From the NCBI RefSeq assembly GCF_000237325.1, contig NC_017542.1, positions 999,501 to 1,063,500 on the forward strand: a DNA stretch of 64,000 bases, written 5' to 3'. The position numbers were made by a program, and so were the translations under genes. The DNA comes from Paenibacillus polymyxa M1. GTDB taxonomy: Bacteria > Bacillota > Bacilli > Paenibacillales > Paenibacillaceae. Of the stretch, positions 1 to 8,972 are shown in pieces (position 1 is the stretch's first letter; each line of letters opens with the position of its first letter). The notes below the pieces were generated by a model. That model was not told where the DNA came from. It did not search any database and worked only from the letters and a program-made list of their open reading frames with translations.

Positions 1-93
1 TTATATGTGAAGAAGAAGCAAGGACATGAACAGGTTAGCTTTACCATTTTGGGACCAAAGATTTGTCCTGGTAATTATAGAGGAGTTTTTGAT

Positions 94-1083
94 ATGATGA
101 ATAATTTTTGGCGTGAGTTGCCACGACCTTTTTTTATACTGGCACCGATGGAAGATGTGACGGATGTTGTGTTTCGCCATGTCGTAAGTGAAGCAGCCAG
201 ACCGGATGTGTTTTTTACGGAGTTTGCGAATACAGAGAGTTATTGTCACCCGGAGGGGAACAAAAGTGTACGCGGGCGTTTGACTTTTACAGAGGATGAA
301 CAGCCTATGGTGGCCCATATCTGGGGAGATAAGCCGGAATATTTCCGTGAAATGAGCATTGGTATGGCGAAAGAAGGCTTCAAAGGCATCGATATTAATA
401 TGGGTTGCCCCGTAGCGAATGTAGCCGAGAATGGGAAGGGAAGCGGTCTGATCTGCCGTCCCGAAATCGCAGCGGATATCATTCAGGCCGCCAAAGCCGG
501 GGGACTGCCCGTCAGTGTAAAAACAAGGCTCGGTTTCACTGCCGTAGACGAATGGCGCGACTGGTTGACCCATATTTTGAAACAAGACATTGTGAATTTG
601 TCCATTCATCTGCGGACAAGAGAGGAAATGAGCAAAGTAGACGCTCACTGGGAACTGATTCCGGAGATTAAGAAACTTCGTGATGAGGTGGCACCAGATA
701 CACTGCTGACCATTAACGGAGATATTCCGGACCGTCAGACTGGCTTGAAGCTCGCTGAGCAATATGGAGTGGATGGCATTATGATTGGGCGTGGTATTTT
801 CCAGAATCCATTTGCGTTTGAGAAGGAGCCGAAGGAACACAGCAGTGAAGAATTGCTTGAACTGCTGCGGCTTCATCTAGATCTCCATGATCATTATTCA
901 GCACAGGAGCCACGTTCGTTTAGCCCTCTCGCCCGCTTCTTCAAAATATATGTCCGTGGATTCCGAGGGGCAAGTGAACTCAGAAACAGCTTAATGAACG
1001 CCAAATCAACAAGTGAAGTGCGTACATTGCTTGATGAGTTTGGAAGCAAGGATCATGATGAGGTAGAGGAACGAGGAAATTAA
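94..1083 (+). CDS. tRNA-dihydrouridine synthase family protein
   Basis: This is an FMN-dependent enzyme that reduces uridine to dihydrouridine in tRNA in the cytoplasm. The 329-residue protein shows the family signatures in order: APMEDVTD at residues 17-24, NMGCP with the expected catalytic Cys105, a VKTRLG lysine segment near residue 147, and an MIGRG flavin-phosphate loop near residue 230. The ATG at 94 was chosen because AGGAG lies at 81-85. An in-frame start at position 7 has no such site. Length and motifs fit the family, but the exact Dus subtype and target uridine cannot be read from the sequence. It does not appear to be co-transcribed with a recognisable partner. Confidence 0.93.
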   Translation: MMNNFWRELPRPFFILAPMEDVTDVVFRHVVSEAARPDVFFTEFANTESYCHPEGNKSVRGRLTFTEDEQPMVAHIWGDKPEYFREMSIGMAKEGFKGIDINMGCPVANVAENGKGSGLICRPEIAADIIQAAKAGGLPVSVKTRLGFTAVDEWRDWLTHILKQDIVNLSIHLRTREEMSKVDAHWELIPEIKKLRDEVAPDTLLTINGDIPDRQTGLKLAEQYGVDGIMIGRGIFQNPFAFEKEPKEHSSEELLELLRLHLDLHDHYSAQEPRSFSPLARFFKIYVRGFRGASELRNSLMNAKSTSEVRTLLDEFGSKDHDEVEERGN

Positions 1084-1136
1084 ATTGCCAAGTTAGGGAC
1101 GGGCTGTTAGCAGGCATTGAAAACATAGGAGGATAT

Positions 1137-1706
1137 ATGTCCTGGAGTAAATTGAAGCAACAACTGGAGAGCTTCCTCTCTCCTGCGTTAGACGGAAGGG
1201 TCGAATACCGATCTACCAGTTACCGTTATTTTCCTGATAAATCTGGAACTTGTTATATAACTGTAGATAAGAAGAACATACTCAATATGAACGATATCAC
1301 TAGTCCAATCAAGTGGTATCAGACGGAGTTGGAAATCAAAAATGATCCAGATATCCAAGTTCCTATCAGCAATGAAGAAATTGAAGCGATCAGAAAAGAT
1401 ACTAATGGGAATGTTCCGGAGGATCGTCTACAAGTAATAGCAAGAGGTAGAAAAATATCAGAGCATGCAAAGGAGCTTTTGTCAGCACAGGCCTTATTAA
1501 GCAAGTCTAATTTTAATGTTGTAGCTAATAAATTTTTAACTACTTCTATAGAGGACAGCTTAGAGAGTAATGACATCTTATTGAATATTCTAGCTTTAGT
1601 GGACAGACGAGTAGGAAAAAAGCGAATTTTAAACATGTCTGAGAAGATGAAGTTAAAGCATCCGATTGTGCAGTATTTTTATGAGTTACGGCGCAGTACG
1701 TTATGA
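1137..1706 (+). CDS. uncharacterised protein, possibly SF0329-type
   Basis: This 189-residue protein has no function I can assign. It starts MSWSKLKQQLESFLSPAL and continues with a Tyr-rich stretch and a GTCYITVDKK segment. From memory this resembles an uncharacterised family called SF0329, found in scattered bacteria. There is no signal peptide or membrane segment, and the C-terminal half is Lys-rich and probably helical. The start has a good AGGAGG site at 1128-1133. It begins 53 bases after the dihydrouridine synthase and could be co-transcribed with it. A degraded amidohydrolase follows, so this may be an accessory spot with gene turnover. Confidence 0.6.
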   Translation: MSWSKLKQQLESFLSPALDGRVEYRSTSYRYFPDKSGTCYITVDKKNILNMNDITSPIKWYQTELEIKNDPDIQVPISNEEIEAIRKDTNGNVPEDRLQVIARGRKISEHAKELLSAQALLSKSNFNVVANKFLTTSIEDSLESNDILLNILALVDRRVGKKRILNMSEKMKLKHPIVQYFYELRRSTL

Positions 1707-1864
1707 AAAAAATAACTTTCATTAATGGGGACACTTCGTGTCAGGGTTGTTCTTACTGAAAACATGAATGAAGACTTGAAAGAAATCGGGGAAAAGTGGA
1801 GTGGAAAACAGGGCGAACCGGCTTCCATTATCATGTCTTTTCCCTGTTTTTTATATCGGGCTAT

Positions 1865-2350
1865 ACTGCATCGATTCCTACTTTGCAGGCTGGGTATCCC
1901 ATTGCGAAATTGGATACGAGCCTAACGAAGGTGAATGAAACGGTTAAGGGAAATTCGCGGCTTGTGTACGACTCCATGCTGAAGGGGCTGCGTCAGGCTG
2001 TAGAACATGAGATCAAAATTGGAATTGGAACGGATGCCGCAATGTCTTACGTCACTCACTATGATATGTGGCGGGAACTAGACCACTATATGAGACAAAC
2101 GAAACTGAATGCGGGTCAGGTCATCGAACGGGTAACAAAGTCTAATGCGGAGATCCTAGGCATTGATCATCTTACAGGGAGCATTGATATCGGAAAACAG
2201 GCAGATTTAATCGTGCTGGAGCACAATCCTTTGGACAATATAAAAGCTTTGTCGAATGTAGCTATGGTTATGGTGAGAGGCAATCTTATACAAACACCAT
2301 CGGTGACCCGAATTCAGGAAGTGGACGAGCTGCTGGATTCAGTTTGGTAA
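1865..2350 (+). pseudogene. C-terminal remnant of an amidohydrolase
   Basis: The reading frame ending at 2350 encodes about 160 residues that match only the C-terminal part of the imidazolonepropionase/prolidase-like amidohydrolase group. It contains the GIGTDAAMSY segment carrying the last metal-site Asp, then the SNAEILG helix and the GSIDIGKQADLIVLE end strand typical of the family. The N-terminal HxH metal site and most of the barrel are missing. The residues before about 1865 (frame open from 1796) do not look like the family, and no ribosome site suggests a real start. It ends two bases from the convergent AraC gene. I read it as a deletion remnant; expression is doubtful. Confidence 0.7.
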
Positions 2351-2352
2351 AA

Positions 2353-3294
2353 TTAAACCCACCCCGTAAATTCCAGTATAGACGCTTTCGCTGATTGTGC
2401 TTCGGATTGCGCTCCTTTACGCCATTCTTTAGGCGGCTCTCCGATAAGCTTGGAGAAGCATCGATTGAAGCTGGAAATGGAACGATAACCGACTTGCTCG
2501 GAGATGGAAAGAATGGAGTCATCTGTGCTTTTTAACTGCTTGCAGGCTTCTTCGATTCGGGTGCTGTTTAGGAAATAGAGAGGGGAGGTTCCCATAATCT
2601 CATGAAATTTTCTGCGAAAATGAGTTGTACTTAAATGGCACAGGTCAGCCAAAAAATCAATGTTAACAGGTGTCATATAATTTTTAGTGATATACTCCAA
2701 AGCTGGAGAAATGGCAAAATCACTTTTCCGGCTATGTACTGTTTCTGCATCTTTCAATGATTCATTCCTGGAGTGAATTCTGAGAAGTTCTATATAAAGG
2801 GATAGCAATAAGCCGTAGGCGCTTTCCTGGTAGTAAGGATTCTGTTGTTGTAATTCCTCTACGATCGAAGTCGCAAGTGTATACACCTTGGGATGCTGCT
2901 CCTTGTTTAATATACAGTTCGTTCCCTTCATCACCCACAAATTGGGCTCAAAGTTTCTGTAAGCGCTTTTAAAAGAATGTTGGAAAAGGTCTTCTGGCGA
3001 AAAAAAGATATAAGACCAAAGGCTGGCTGTATTTGGCGAACTATACGTGGTGTGAGGAAGATACCTAGGAATGAAAGTTACATCCCCGGCTTTGAAGGGG
3101 ACAGTTTCTCCTTTGATCTCCATGAAACCGCCATCCGAATAGCAAATACCAATCTCCAAATGGTTATGAAAATGGAGGTGCTCACTTTTAATATCTGAAA
3201 TCTTCCAACGTTCACCGCTTAACAGCAAGACAGGGAAGTTTATAGGCAAGCTGTAGTGTCGGTATTCTATAACGGGCTTCTTTTTTCTGGGCAT
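2353..3294 (-). CDS. AraC family transcriptional regulator with N-terminal cupin
   Basis: A DNA-binding regulator of about 313 residues. The N-terminal half is a cupin-like sensor with a His-rich strand (HLHFHNHLEIG) and the FKAGDVTFIPRYLPH turn. The C-terminal 100 residues hold two helix-turn-helix units (LADLCHLSTTHFRRKF and ISEQVGYRSISSFNRCF). The start at 3294 was preferred because GGGAG lies eight bases upstream; an ATG at 3309 overlaps that site and would add only five residues. It is divergent from the GH105-GH112 pair, and its likely role is to activate them on a pectin-derived sugar. The sugar itself is not visible from the sequence. Confidence 0.9.
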   Translation of the reverse strand: MPRKKKPVIEYRHYSLPINFPVLLLSGERWKISDIKSEHLHFHNHLEIGICYSDGGFMEIKGETVPFKAGDVTFIPRYLPHTTYSSPNTASLWSYIFFSPEDLFQHSFKSAYRNFEPNLWVMKGTNCILNKEQHPKVYTLATSIVEELQQQNPYYQESAYGLLLSLYIELLRIHSRNESLKDAETVHSRKSDFAISPALEYITKNYMTPVNIDFLADLCHLSTTHFRRKFHEIMGTSPLYFLNSTRIEEACKQLKSTDDSILSISEQVGYRSISSFNRCFSKLIGEPPKEWRKGAQSEAQSAKASILEFTGWV

Positions 3295-3447
3295 ATTCGA
3301 TACTCCCATAACTTGGATTTGAGTAGATTATAGGTGAACGCTATGTCAAGTTTAGCCAGCAGGTATACATATAAATGGTTGAAATTGCGCAGTTTTGTTG
3401 CGAATGTGCTTAGATTGAGACTATTTTACTGCGTACAATGGAATAAG

Positions 3448-3461
3448 TAAAGCGTTTCCAA
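3448..3461 (+). promoter_or_regulatory. weak cre-like site (carbon catabolite control)
   Basis: The stretch GTAAAGCGTTTCCA lies about 60 bases upstream of the GH105 start. It matches the cre pattern in its AANCG core and the closing CA but not in the leading TG. Catabolite control would be logical for a pectin-use gene. The match is imperfect, so this is a suggestion only. Confidence 0.25.
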
Positions 3462-3523
3462 AACAGTGGCGAACCGCTCTCAAGCGCCTTTGGGGGCGTG
3501 TGCACTATGAGAGGGGAATAACA

Positions 3524-4543
3524 ATGCTTCAATTAACTTATGACAAGGAAGAGATATTAAGAGTTATTGATAAAGTCGTCAGAAAAACGATGGCGATGGA
3601 TTTAACATGGGATTGGCCCTGCGGTGTGGCTTATTATGGTGTATCCAGAGCCTATACCCAAACAGGGAATAAAGAGTATCTAAATATGCTTGCCCAGTGG
3701 GCAGATGAATACATCGAGCTGGGTCTGCCGCACTGGACGGTAAACACATGTGCCATGGGCCATATGCTGATCACATTGTATGAAGAAACAGGGGACCAGA
3801 AATATTGGGATATTGTGATGAGCAAGGTGGATTACATCCAAAACCATGCTCTCAGGTTCGGAGACCATGTTCTGCAGCATACGGTATCCGTTGCTAATGA
3901 TTTTCCAGAACAGGCATGGGCAGACACATTGTTTATGGCGGCATTCTTTCTGCTTCGTGTAGGAACCAAATTAAAGGACGAGAAAATGATCCAGGATGCC
4001 TTAAATCAATATTACTGGCATATCAAATACCTGCAAGATCCTAGTAGCGGCTTCTGGTACCATGGCTACAACAATGTCAAACAGGATCACATGTCCGGAT
4101 TTTTCTGGGGAAGAGCGAATGCTTGGGGAGCATATACCATGTCGCAAGTCAAAATTCATTTGAAAGACTGGTATTTGTATCCGCCGTGTATGGACGTGGA
4201 GTGTTCCCTTCGGGATCAACTGGCGGCATTGAAAGGTGTTCAAACAGAGAATGGCTTGTGGCGGACGGTACTGGATGACGAGGAGTCCTATGAAGAAGTA
4301 TCTGCATCATGCGGTATTGCGGCGGCCATGATCAATAACGGCAATCCACTGCACACCAAATACGTGCAAAAGGCATTGAAGGGCATCTTAAACCATATTA
4401 GCGAAGACGGACGGGTACTGGGTGTATCGGGCGGCACAGCGGTTATGAAAGATCGGGAAGGGTATCGCAATATTCCTAAAGACTGGATTCAGGGCTGGGG
4501 ACAAGGCTTAGCGTTGGCTTTTCTATCCGATATGTTGAATTAG
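3524..4543 (+). CDS. GH105 unsaturated rhamnogalacturonyl hydrolase
   Basis: A cytoplasmic glycoside hydrolase of 339 residues with no signal peptide. GH105 enzymes (YteR and YesR of B. subtilis) remove the unsaturated galacturonic acid left at the non-reducing end of rhamnogalacturonan oligosaccharides by pectin lyases. The (alpha/alpha)6-barrel landmarks are visible: WDWPCGVAYYG near the N-terminus, the AWADTLFM motif with Asp134 in the place of the catalytic acid, and FFWGRANAWGAY. The ATG at 3524 has GAGGGG at 3511-3515; the GTG at 3500 is less likely. The TAG stop is embedded in the ribosome site of the next gene, so both are almost certainly co-transcribed and coupled. Confidence 0.9.
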   Translation: MLQLTYDKEEILRVIDKVVRKTMAMDLTWDWPCGVAYYGVSRAYTQTGNKEYLNMLAQWADEYIELGLPHWTVNTCAMGHMLITLYEETGDQKYWDIVMSKVDYIQNHALRFGDHVLQHTVSVANDFPEQAWADTLFMAAFFLLRVGTKLKDEKMIQDALNQYYWHIKYLQDPSSGFWYHGYNNVKQDHMSGFFWGRANAWGAYTMSQVKIHLKDWYLYPPCMDVECSLRDQLAALKGVQTENGLWRTVLDDEESYEEVSASCGIAAAMINNGNPLHTKYVQKALKGILNHISEDGRVLGVSGGTAVMKDREGYRNIPKDWIQGWGQGLALAFLSDMLN

Positions 4544-4555
4544 GAGGGATCGAAG

Positions 4556-6730
4556 TTGTCTAAACAAACAACGGGGGCCTTTACGCTACCAGGAGAATCT
4601 GGTTATGAGGCGCTGACCCTGAAATTAGCTGAACGATGGGGCGCTGATGTCATCCGTGACAGTGACGGCACGCAGTTGTCCGATGAGATTATAAACGCTG
4701 GATACGGCATTTATTCTACAATCTGTATCATCAGAGATCATAACGAGTGGGCGTCCCGCAACCTGGATAAGCTGCAGCAATGTTTTTTAATTACAAATCC
4801 AAAGGTAGCTGTACAAGATTATGTATCCATCTATCTGATGGAGGATTTTTTTGCTGAACAGTTCAAAGTGAATGATTCCAAAGAAGCGTTTAACTATTGG
4901 CAGGTTTTTGACAGAACGACCGGAGAGGAAGTTCCAAGAGAACAGTGGAATTATGAAAGGGAATCCGGAAATGTGGTCATTACCGGAATTGTTCCTTGGC
5001 ATAAATACACGGTAAGCTTCATGGTCTACCGGATCTGGGAAGAGATTTCCATGTACAATCACACCACGAATCATTGGGACAAAGAGCATTTAATGCAGAT
5101 TGATCCCATGTATACAGAAACGCAACAGTATCTGCTGGATTGGATGGAAGATTGGTGTCTTCATCATAAGGAAACCACAGTTGTCCGGTTTACCTCCTTA
5201 TTTTATAACTTCGCCTGGGTTTGGGGCAGCAATGAGCGCAATCGCCATCTGTTCTCTGATTGGGGGTCATACGATTTTACGGTAAGCTCAAGAGCGCTGG
5301 ATCTATTTGCCAAGAGATATGGGTATTCGATGACTGCCGACGATTTTGTGAATGGCGGGAAGTATCGCGTCACACATATCCCGGCTGAGCAACGAAAGCT
5401 GGACTGGATGGCATTTATCAATGATTTTGTAATCGAATTTGGCAAGAAATTAATTGACATTGTGCATAGGCACGACAAGCTGGCCTACGTGTTTTATGAT
5501 GACAGTTGGGTTGGCATGGAGCCTTACAATGACCGTTTCCAAGAGTTTGGTTTTGACGGATTGATCAAATGTGTGTTCTCAGGTTATGAGGCGAGGCTGT
5601 GTTCAGGTGTGAAAGTGAATACGCATGAGATTCGGCTGCATCCATACTTATTTCCGGTTGGCTTAGGCGGGCTTCCTACCTTTATGGAGGGGGGCGACCC
5701 CACGCTAGATGCCAAAAAGTATTGGATTAATATCCGACGCGCACTGTTGAGGGAGCCTATTGACCGGATTGGACTGGGGGGATATTTGCATCTTGTAGAG
5801 CCTTACCCGGATTTTTGCGATTACATCGAAAAGATTGCCAATGAGTTCAGAGAAATCAAAGAACTGCATCATGAAGGCAAACCCTATCACATCAAGACGA
5901 AGGTAGCTATTCTGCACAGCTGGGGAAAATTGAGATCGTGGACCTTGTCTGGCCATTTCCACGAAACGTATATGCATGATTTGATTCATATCAATGAGGC
6001 TTTATCCGGATTGCCGGTTGAAGTTCAGTTCATCGATTTTGAAGATATCCGTCAGGGTATACTACAGGACTGTGATGTAGTCATCAATGCAGGCTCTGCC
6101 GGTTCAGCATGGAGTGGTGGGGAGTACTGGAATGACAACAAGTGTGTGGACTTACTGACGAAATGGGTTTATGAGGGTGGTACCTTTATTGGCATCAACC
6201 AGCCCTCTGCGGTTGAAGGCCACGACAGCTTTTTCAGAATGGCACATGTTCTCGGACTGGATGAGGATACAGGCTCCAGAGTAGGTCATGGAAGATGGGC
6301 ATACGAGGCTAGGGATGAGCATGGTTTGGTGCCTGAGGGAGCCAGTATAACGCCAAAGAATAGCATTTATCTTACCGATGGGTCAGCTGCGGTAGTGGAG
6401 GAAACGAGTGGTATGATAGCATTGTCTACTCATGCCTTTGGTAAAGGAAAGGGGATCTACCTTCCTTCTTTCGAATTCAGCTGGGAAAACACAAGGTTGC
6501 TACTGAATATAATTCGGTTTGCAGGCAATGAGTTACATGAAACGAAGTACATTACAGATAACCTATATACAGAATGTGCTTATTATCCAGAAAGTAAAAT
6601 GTTGGTTGTTATTAACAATAGTGATCAACTGCAAAGAACGACGATTGAAACGGACTATGGCAAACAAACCATGGAGTTAGAGCCGTATGACACCATGATC
6701 ACCCATATCGGCTTAACAAAATCGGTATAG
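4556..6730 (+). CDS. GH112 phosphorylase, probably D-galactosyl-1,4-L-rhamnose phosphorylase
   Basis: A 724-residue cytoplasmic enzyme of the GH112 family, which splits beta-galactosides with phosphate to give galactose 1-phosphate. Family segments include YVFYDDSWVGMEPY (Asp315/Asp316, near the Asp that acts as general acid in the lacto-N-biose enzyme), the SGYEARLCSGV and HEIRLHPYLFPVG substrate loops, and a C-terminal glutamine-amidotransferase-like domain followed by a beta domain. It starts with TTG at 4556 after TAGGAGGG. GH112 members act on Gal-1,3-HexNAc or Gal-1,4-rhamnose. The preceding GH105 gene favours galactosyl-rhamnose from rhamnogalacturonan, but the acceptor choice is inferred from context, not from residues. 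Confidence 0.85.
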   Translation: MSKQTTGAFTLPGESGYEALTLKLAERWGADVIRDSDGTQLSDEIINAGYGIYSTICIIRDHNEWASRNLDKLQQCFLITNPKVAVQDYVSIYLMEDFFAEQFKVNDSKEAFNYWQVFDRTTGEEVPREQWNYERESGNVVITGIVPWHKYTVSFMVYRIWEEISMYNHTTNHWDKEHLMQIDPMYTETQQYLLDWMEDWCLHHKETTVVRFTSLFYNFAWVWGSNERNRHLFSDWGSYDFTVSSRALDLFAKRYGYSMTADDFVNGGKYRVTHIPAEQRKLDWMAFINDFVIEFGKKLIDIVHRHDKLAYVFYDDSWVGMEPYNDRFQEFGFDGLIKCVFSGYEARLCSGVKVNTHEIRLHPYLFPVGLGGLPTFMEGGDPTLDAKKYWINIRRALLREPIDRIGLGGYLHLVEPYPDFCDYIEKIANEFREIKELHHEGKPYHIKTKVAILHSWGKLRSWTLSGHFHETYMHDLIHINEALSGLPVEVQFIDFEDIRQGILQDCDVVINAGSAGSAWSGGEYWNDNKCVDLLTKWVYEGGTFIGINQPSAVEGHDSFFRMAHVLGLDEDTGSRVGHGRWAYEARDEHGLVPEGASITPKNSIYLTDGSAAVVEETSGMIALSTHAFGKGKGIYLPSFEFSWENTRLLLNIIRFAGNELHETKYITDNLYTECAYYPESKMLVVINNSDQLQRTTIETDYGKQTMELEPYDTMITHIGLTKSV

Positions 6731-6760
6731 AAACGGAAAATAATAAGAGTAGCGGTGTCA

Positions 6761-6795
6761 AGCCCTCCTTTTTTTAAGGAAGGGCTCTTTGTTTT
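6761..6795 (+). terminator. Rho-independent terminator after the GH105-GH112 pair
   Basis: The arm AGCCCTCCTT pairs with AAGGAAGGGCT with one bulged base, followed by CTTTGTTTT. It ends the transcript of the GH112 gene. Confidence 0.75.
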
Positions 6796-6897
6796 AGCAC
6801 CTCCAGAAAATCCAGCCAATTTACCGGGGATTTTGTCCATTCAAAAGTATCTACTCCATCATTAACTATAAGTAAAACAATGAAGGAGATGATTTCT

Positions 6898-7260
6898 TTG
6901 AGAAAGGCAACCTTAATGAAAATTAAAAATGCGGAAGCCAAGTTGGGAAGAAAGTTAAAAAAAAGAAGTCACGTGGTTATGAATCTTAAAAAAGCCATTC
7001 GTGTAACTCAACTTGGAGATGGATTTGCGCGTTTCACTTTCGCTGCGGTTACTATCCCCCCAAATAGCTTTAGAAGCACTACGATTAACGGTAACGCCTA
7101 CAATCTGATTAGCGGTTCATGGATTTTCTCTGGAAATCAGCAAGGATTTCTTCTCGATAACTATTCTGCGGCCGAGGACAGATGGTTCTTTACTGCATGG
7201 AATCCAACTGGAACCACAAGAACGGTATCCTATGCTGTTATCGCCAAACGGAAGCCATAA
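6898..7260 (+). CDS. small unknown protein
   Basis: A 120-residue protein I do not recognise. The first 35 residues are strongly basic (repeated KK and KLGRKLKKR) and probably helical. The rest is rich in Gly, Asn, Thr and aromatic residues and looks like a small beta domain. There is no signal peptide or lipobox. The TTG at 6898 was chosen because AAGGAG sits nine bases upstream; ATG codons at 6880 and 6889 flank or overlap that site. It is alone between a terminator upstream and a convergent WYL gene downstream. The basic tail could bind nucleic acid or act as a targeting tail, which is speculation. Confidence 0.6.
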   Translation: MRKATLMKIKNAEAKLGRKLKKRSHVVMNLKKAIRVTQLGDGFARFTFAAVTIPPNSFRSTTINGNAYNLISGSWIFSGNQQGFLLDNYSAAEDRWFFTAWNPTGTTRTVSYAVIAKRKP

Positions 7261-7350
7261 TTCCAATGTCATCGTTAGCAGGGAAAAGGAGCTTGAGGCT
7301 TCTTTTTCTTGCTAAATGTAGAAAAAATTTTAAACAAATCTTCGATGATC

Positions 7351-8289
7351 TTATAATTTTTGATAGTGGTTTAAGAGGTGCTCAACTCTCTCCTTAATAA
7401 TCTGTTTTAAAGATTCAGGCTTCACTGATTGTACATAATGACCATATCTCATAAAGTAATGAGCGATAAACTCCTCCTCTCCAGGATTGTAGAATCCTTT
7501 TATGACTGTTTTATGACCCTGCTGTATTTTCATAGAGGGATAATGTTCTTTATAAAAAATATCCTTGGCTTGTTCTACAATCTCTACTTCAAAGTCGATG
7601 CTCTTCTCAGTTTGATACATCTCTAATGAACGGCTAAGAAGTTCGTCTATAGAAAAGTGAGAATTGATTTCCTCCTCTTCTACCAAGGTGATTCGATCAC
7701 ATCGGAAAACCCTATATTTATTCGTATTTAACTCTATTCCAGTAGCGTACCATTGGCCAAACTTAGCGGAAATCTTAAAAAATTGAACATGGTAACTTTT
7801 GTTCTGGTTATTTTTTGAATATTGAACCTTACAGTACGTCTCATTAAGAATACTGGTTAGTATTTTGTCCAAATAGAGACTAACATGATTATGTTGATAT
7901 ATTTCAAATTGTAGAACCTTTTTCATTTTATGAATCTGGTTTATTTGTATTTTAGAAAGACAGTGTTCAAACTTTTCATTGAGTTTATTAACACTTAAAT
8001 GAAATGGTGTAGATTGATAAGCTTCTAACGTCAACATTGCAAAGTACAGAGCATATACTTCATCCATCGTAAAAATAATAGGGGATAACAATCTATTTTT
8101 TAAGATACCATATCGTCCATGTCGGCCATGTTCCGAATAAATAGGCATACCTAATTGTTCTAATGAACTAATATCACGTAAGGCTGTACTTTTTGAAATA
8201 TGGTATTTATCCATGAGATCATTTAAATTAAAGTACTCTCGACTGTTTAAGTACCTAATCATGTCATTTAATCTTTCGGATTTCTTCAT
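7351..8289 (-). CDS. HTH-WYL transcriptional regulator (YafY type)
   Basis: A 312-residue regulator. Residues 1-60 form a winged helix-turn-helix of the HTH_11 type (LMDKYHISKSTALRDISSLEQLG). The centre and C-terminus carry the WYL ligand-sensing domain; the motif is visible in the region KFGQWYATGIELNTNKYRVFRCDRI. A WCX-like end follows. WYL domains sense small ligands or nucleic-acid species. The gene is divergent from the VOC gene 124 bases away, with a repeated TTGAACC sequence between them, so it probably controls itself and that neighbour. Its base composition is more A+T-rich than much of the window. Confidence 0.88.
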   Translation of the reverse strand: MKKSERLNDMIRYLNSREYFNLNDLMDKYHISKSTALRDISSLEQLGMPIYSEHGRHGRYGILKNRLLSPIIFTMDEVYALYFAMLTLEAYQSTPFHLSVNKLNEKFEHCLSKIQINQIHKMKKVLQFEIYQHNHVSLYLDKILTSILNETYCKVQYSKNNQNKSYHVQFFKISAKFGQWYATGIELNTNKYRVFRCDRITLVEEEEINSHFSIDELLSRSLEMYQTEKSIDFEVEIVEQAKDIFYKEHYPSMKIQQGHKTVIKGFYNPGEEEFIAHYFMRYGHYVQSVKPESLKQIIKERVEHLLNHYQKL

Positions 8290-8320
8290 ACATAAATCTC
8301 CTTATAAAAGGTGTCATGTT

Positions 8321-8411
8321 TTGAACCCTTTACATATGATAATAGGTTCAAGGTGATATATCAAATCTATAAGATATCTACCTACAAGCATGATATAAAA
8401 GGAGATTGAAC
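8321..8411. promoter_or_regulatory. triple TTGAACC element between WYL regulator and VOC gene
   Basis: TTGAACC at 8321-8327 and GGTTCAA at 8345-8351 form an inverted repeat with a 17-base spacer. A third copy, TTGAACC at 8405-8411, lies just before the VOC start. Their position between divergent genes makes them a candidate operator for the WYL regulator. Confidence 0.45.
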
Positions 8412-8413
8412 CC

Positions 8414-8863
8414 ATGAGTACAACACTGGAAATAGCTATTTTCTTATCCATGAACGGAAAAGCAAAGGAAGCTATAGCTTTTTACAAAAAACATTTTAAC
8501 GCCGAGGAACGATTTCTCGTTACTTATCAAGACATGGCCAAACGTGACAGTTCAATACAGCTTACTGCTGAAAATAAAGATTATATTTCTCATTCTGTCT
8601 TATCGATCGAAAGAACAAAGGTTATGATAGCAGAAGAACCCATGAATCCCAATGAGGAATATACCGTAGGGAATAATACTTCATTATGTATTCAAAGTGC
8701 TGACATAGAAGAAATTGAACATTTTTATCATAGTCTAATAACAGATGATCGAGTGAAAATCATTGTACCTTTATCAAGTAACGTGTTTAGCCAAGCCTAT
8801 GGTATTATTGAAGACCCATTCGGTATTCAAATACAATTCATGTTTGATCATCGGTTACAATAA
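8414..8863 (+). CDS. VOC family protein (PhnB/glyoxalase-like)
   Basis: A 149-residue protein of the vicinal-oxygen-chelate fold. It starts with a typical PhnB-like segment (FLSMNGKAKEAIAFYKKHF), contains the beta-strand YISHSVLSIERTKVMIAEE, and ends YGIIEDPFGIQIQFMFDH, the usual closing strand. Two beta-alpha-beta-beta-beta units can be traced. The metal ligands of true glyoxalase are not clearly conserved, so an isomerase or dioxygenase role is not proven. Members are often small-molecule binding or antibiotic-sequestering proteins. It is divergent from the WYL regulator that probably controls it. The start has AAAGGAG at 8399-8405. Confidence 0.85.
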   Translation: MSTTLEIAIFLSMNGKAKEAIAFYKKHFNAEERFLVTYQDMAKRDSSIQLTAENKDYISHSVLSIERTKVMIAEEPMNPNEEYTVGNNTSLCIQSADIEEIEHFYHSLITDDRVKIIVPLSSNVFSQAYGIIEDPFGIQIQFMFDHRLQ

Positions 8864-8972
8864 AAAAGTAGGCTGAAAGGTACAACAGCATGGTGAAATG
8901 TGGATAATAAATGGATAGAAGTAAAAACTAAAATGGAAAAATCCAAGATACCACAGCAGAAAAGGAGACACT

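Noticed and set aside
1..876. Long open frame on the minus strand opposite the dihydrouridine synthase
   Set aside because: It lies fully opposite a gene with clear Dus motifs, has no ribosome site and encodes no recognisable domain.
1725..1925. 67-codon frame overlapping the amidohydrolase remnant
   Set aside because: No family match and no good ribosome site; it runs out of frame into the remnant.
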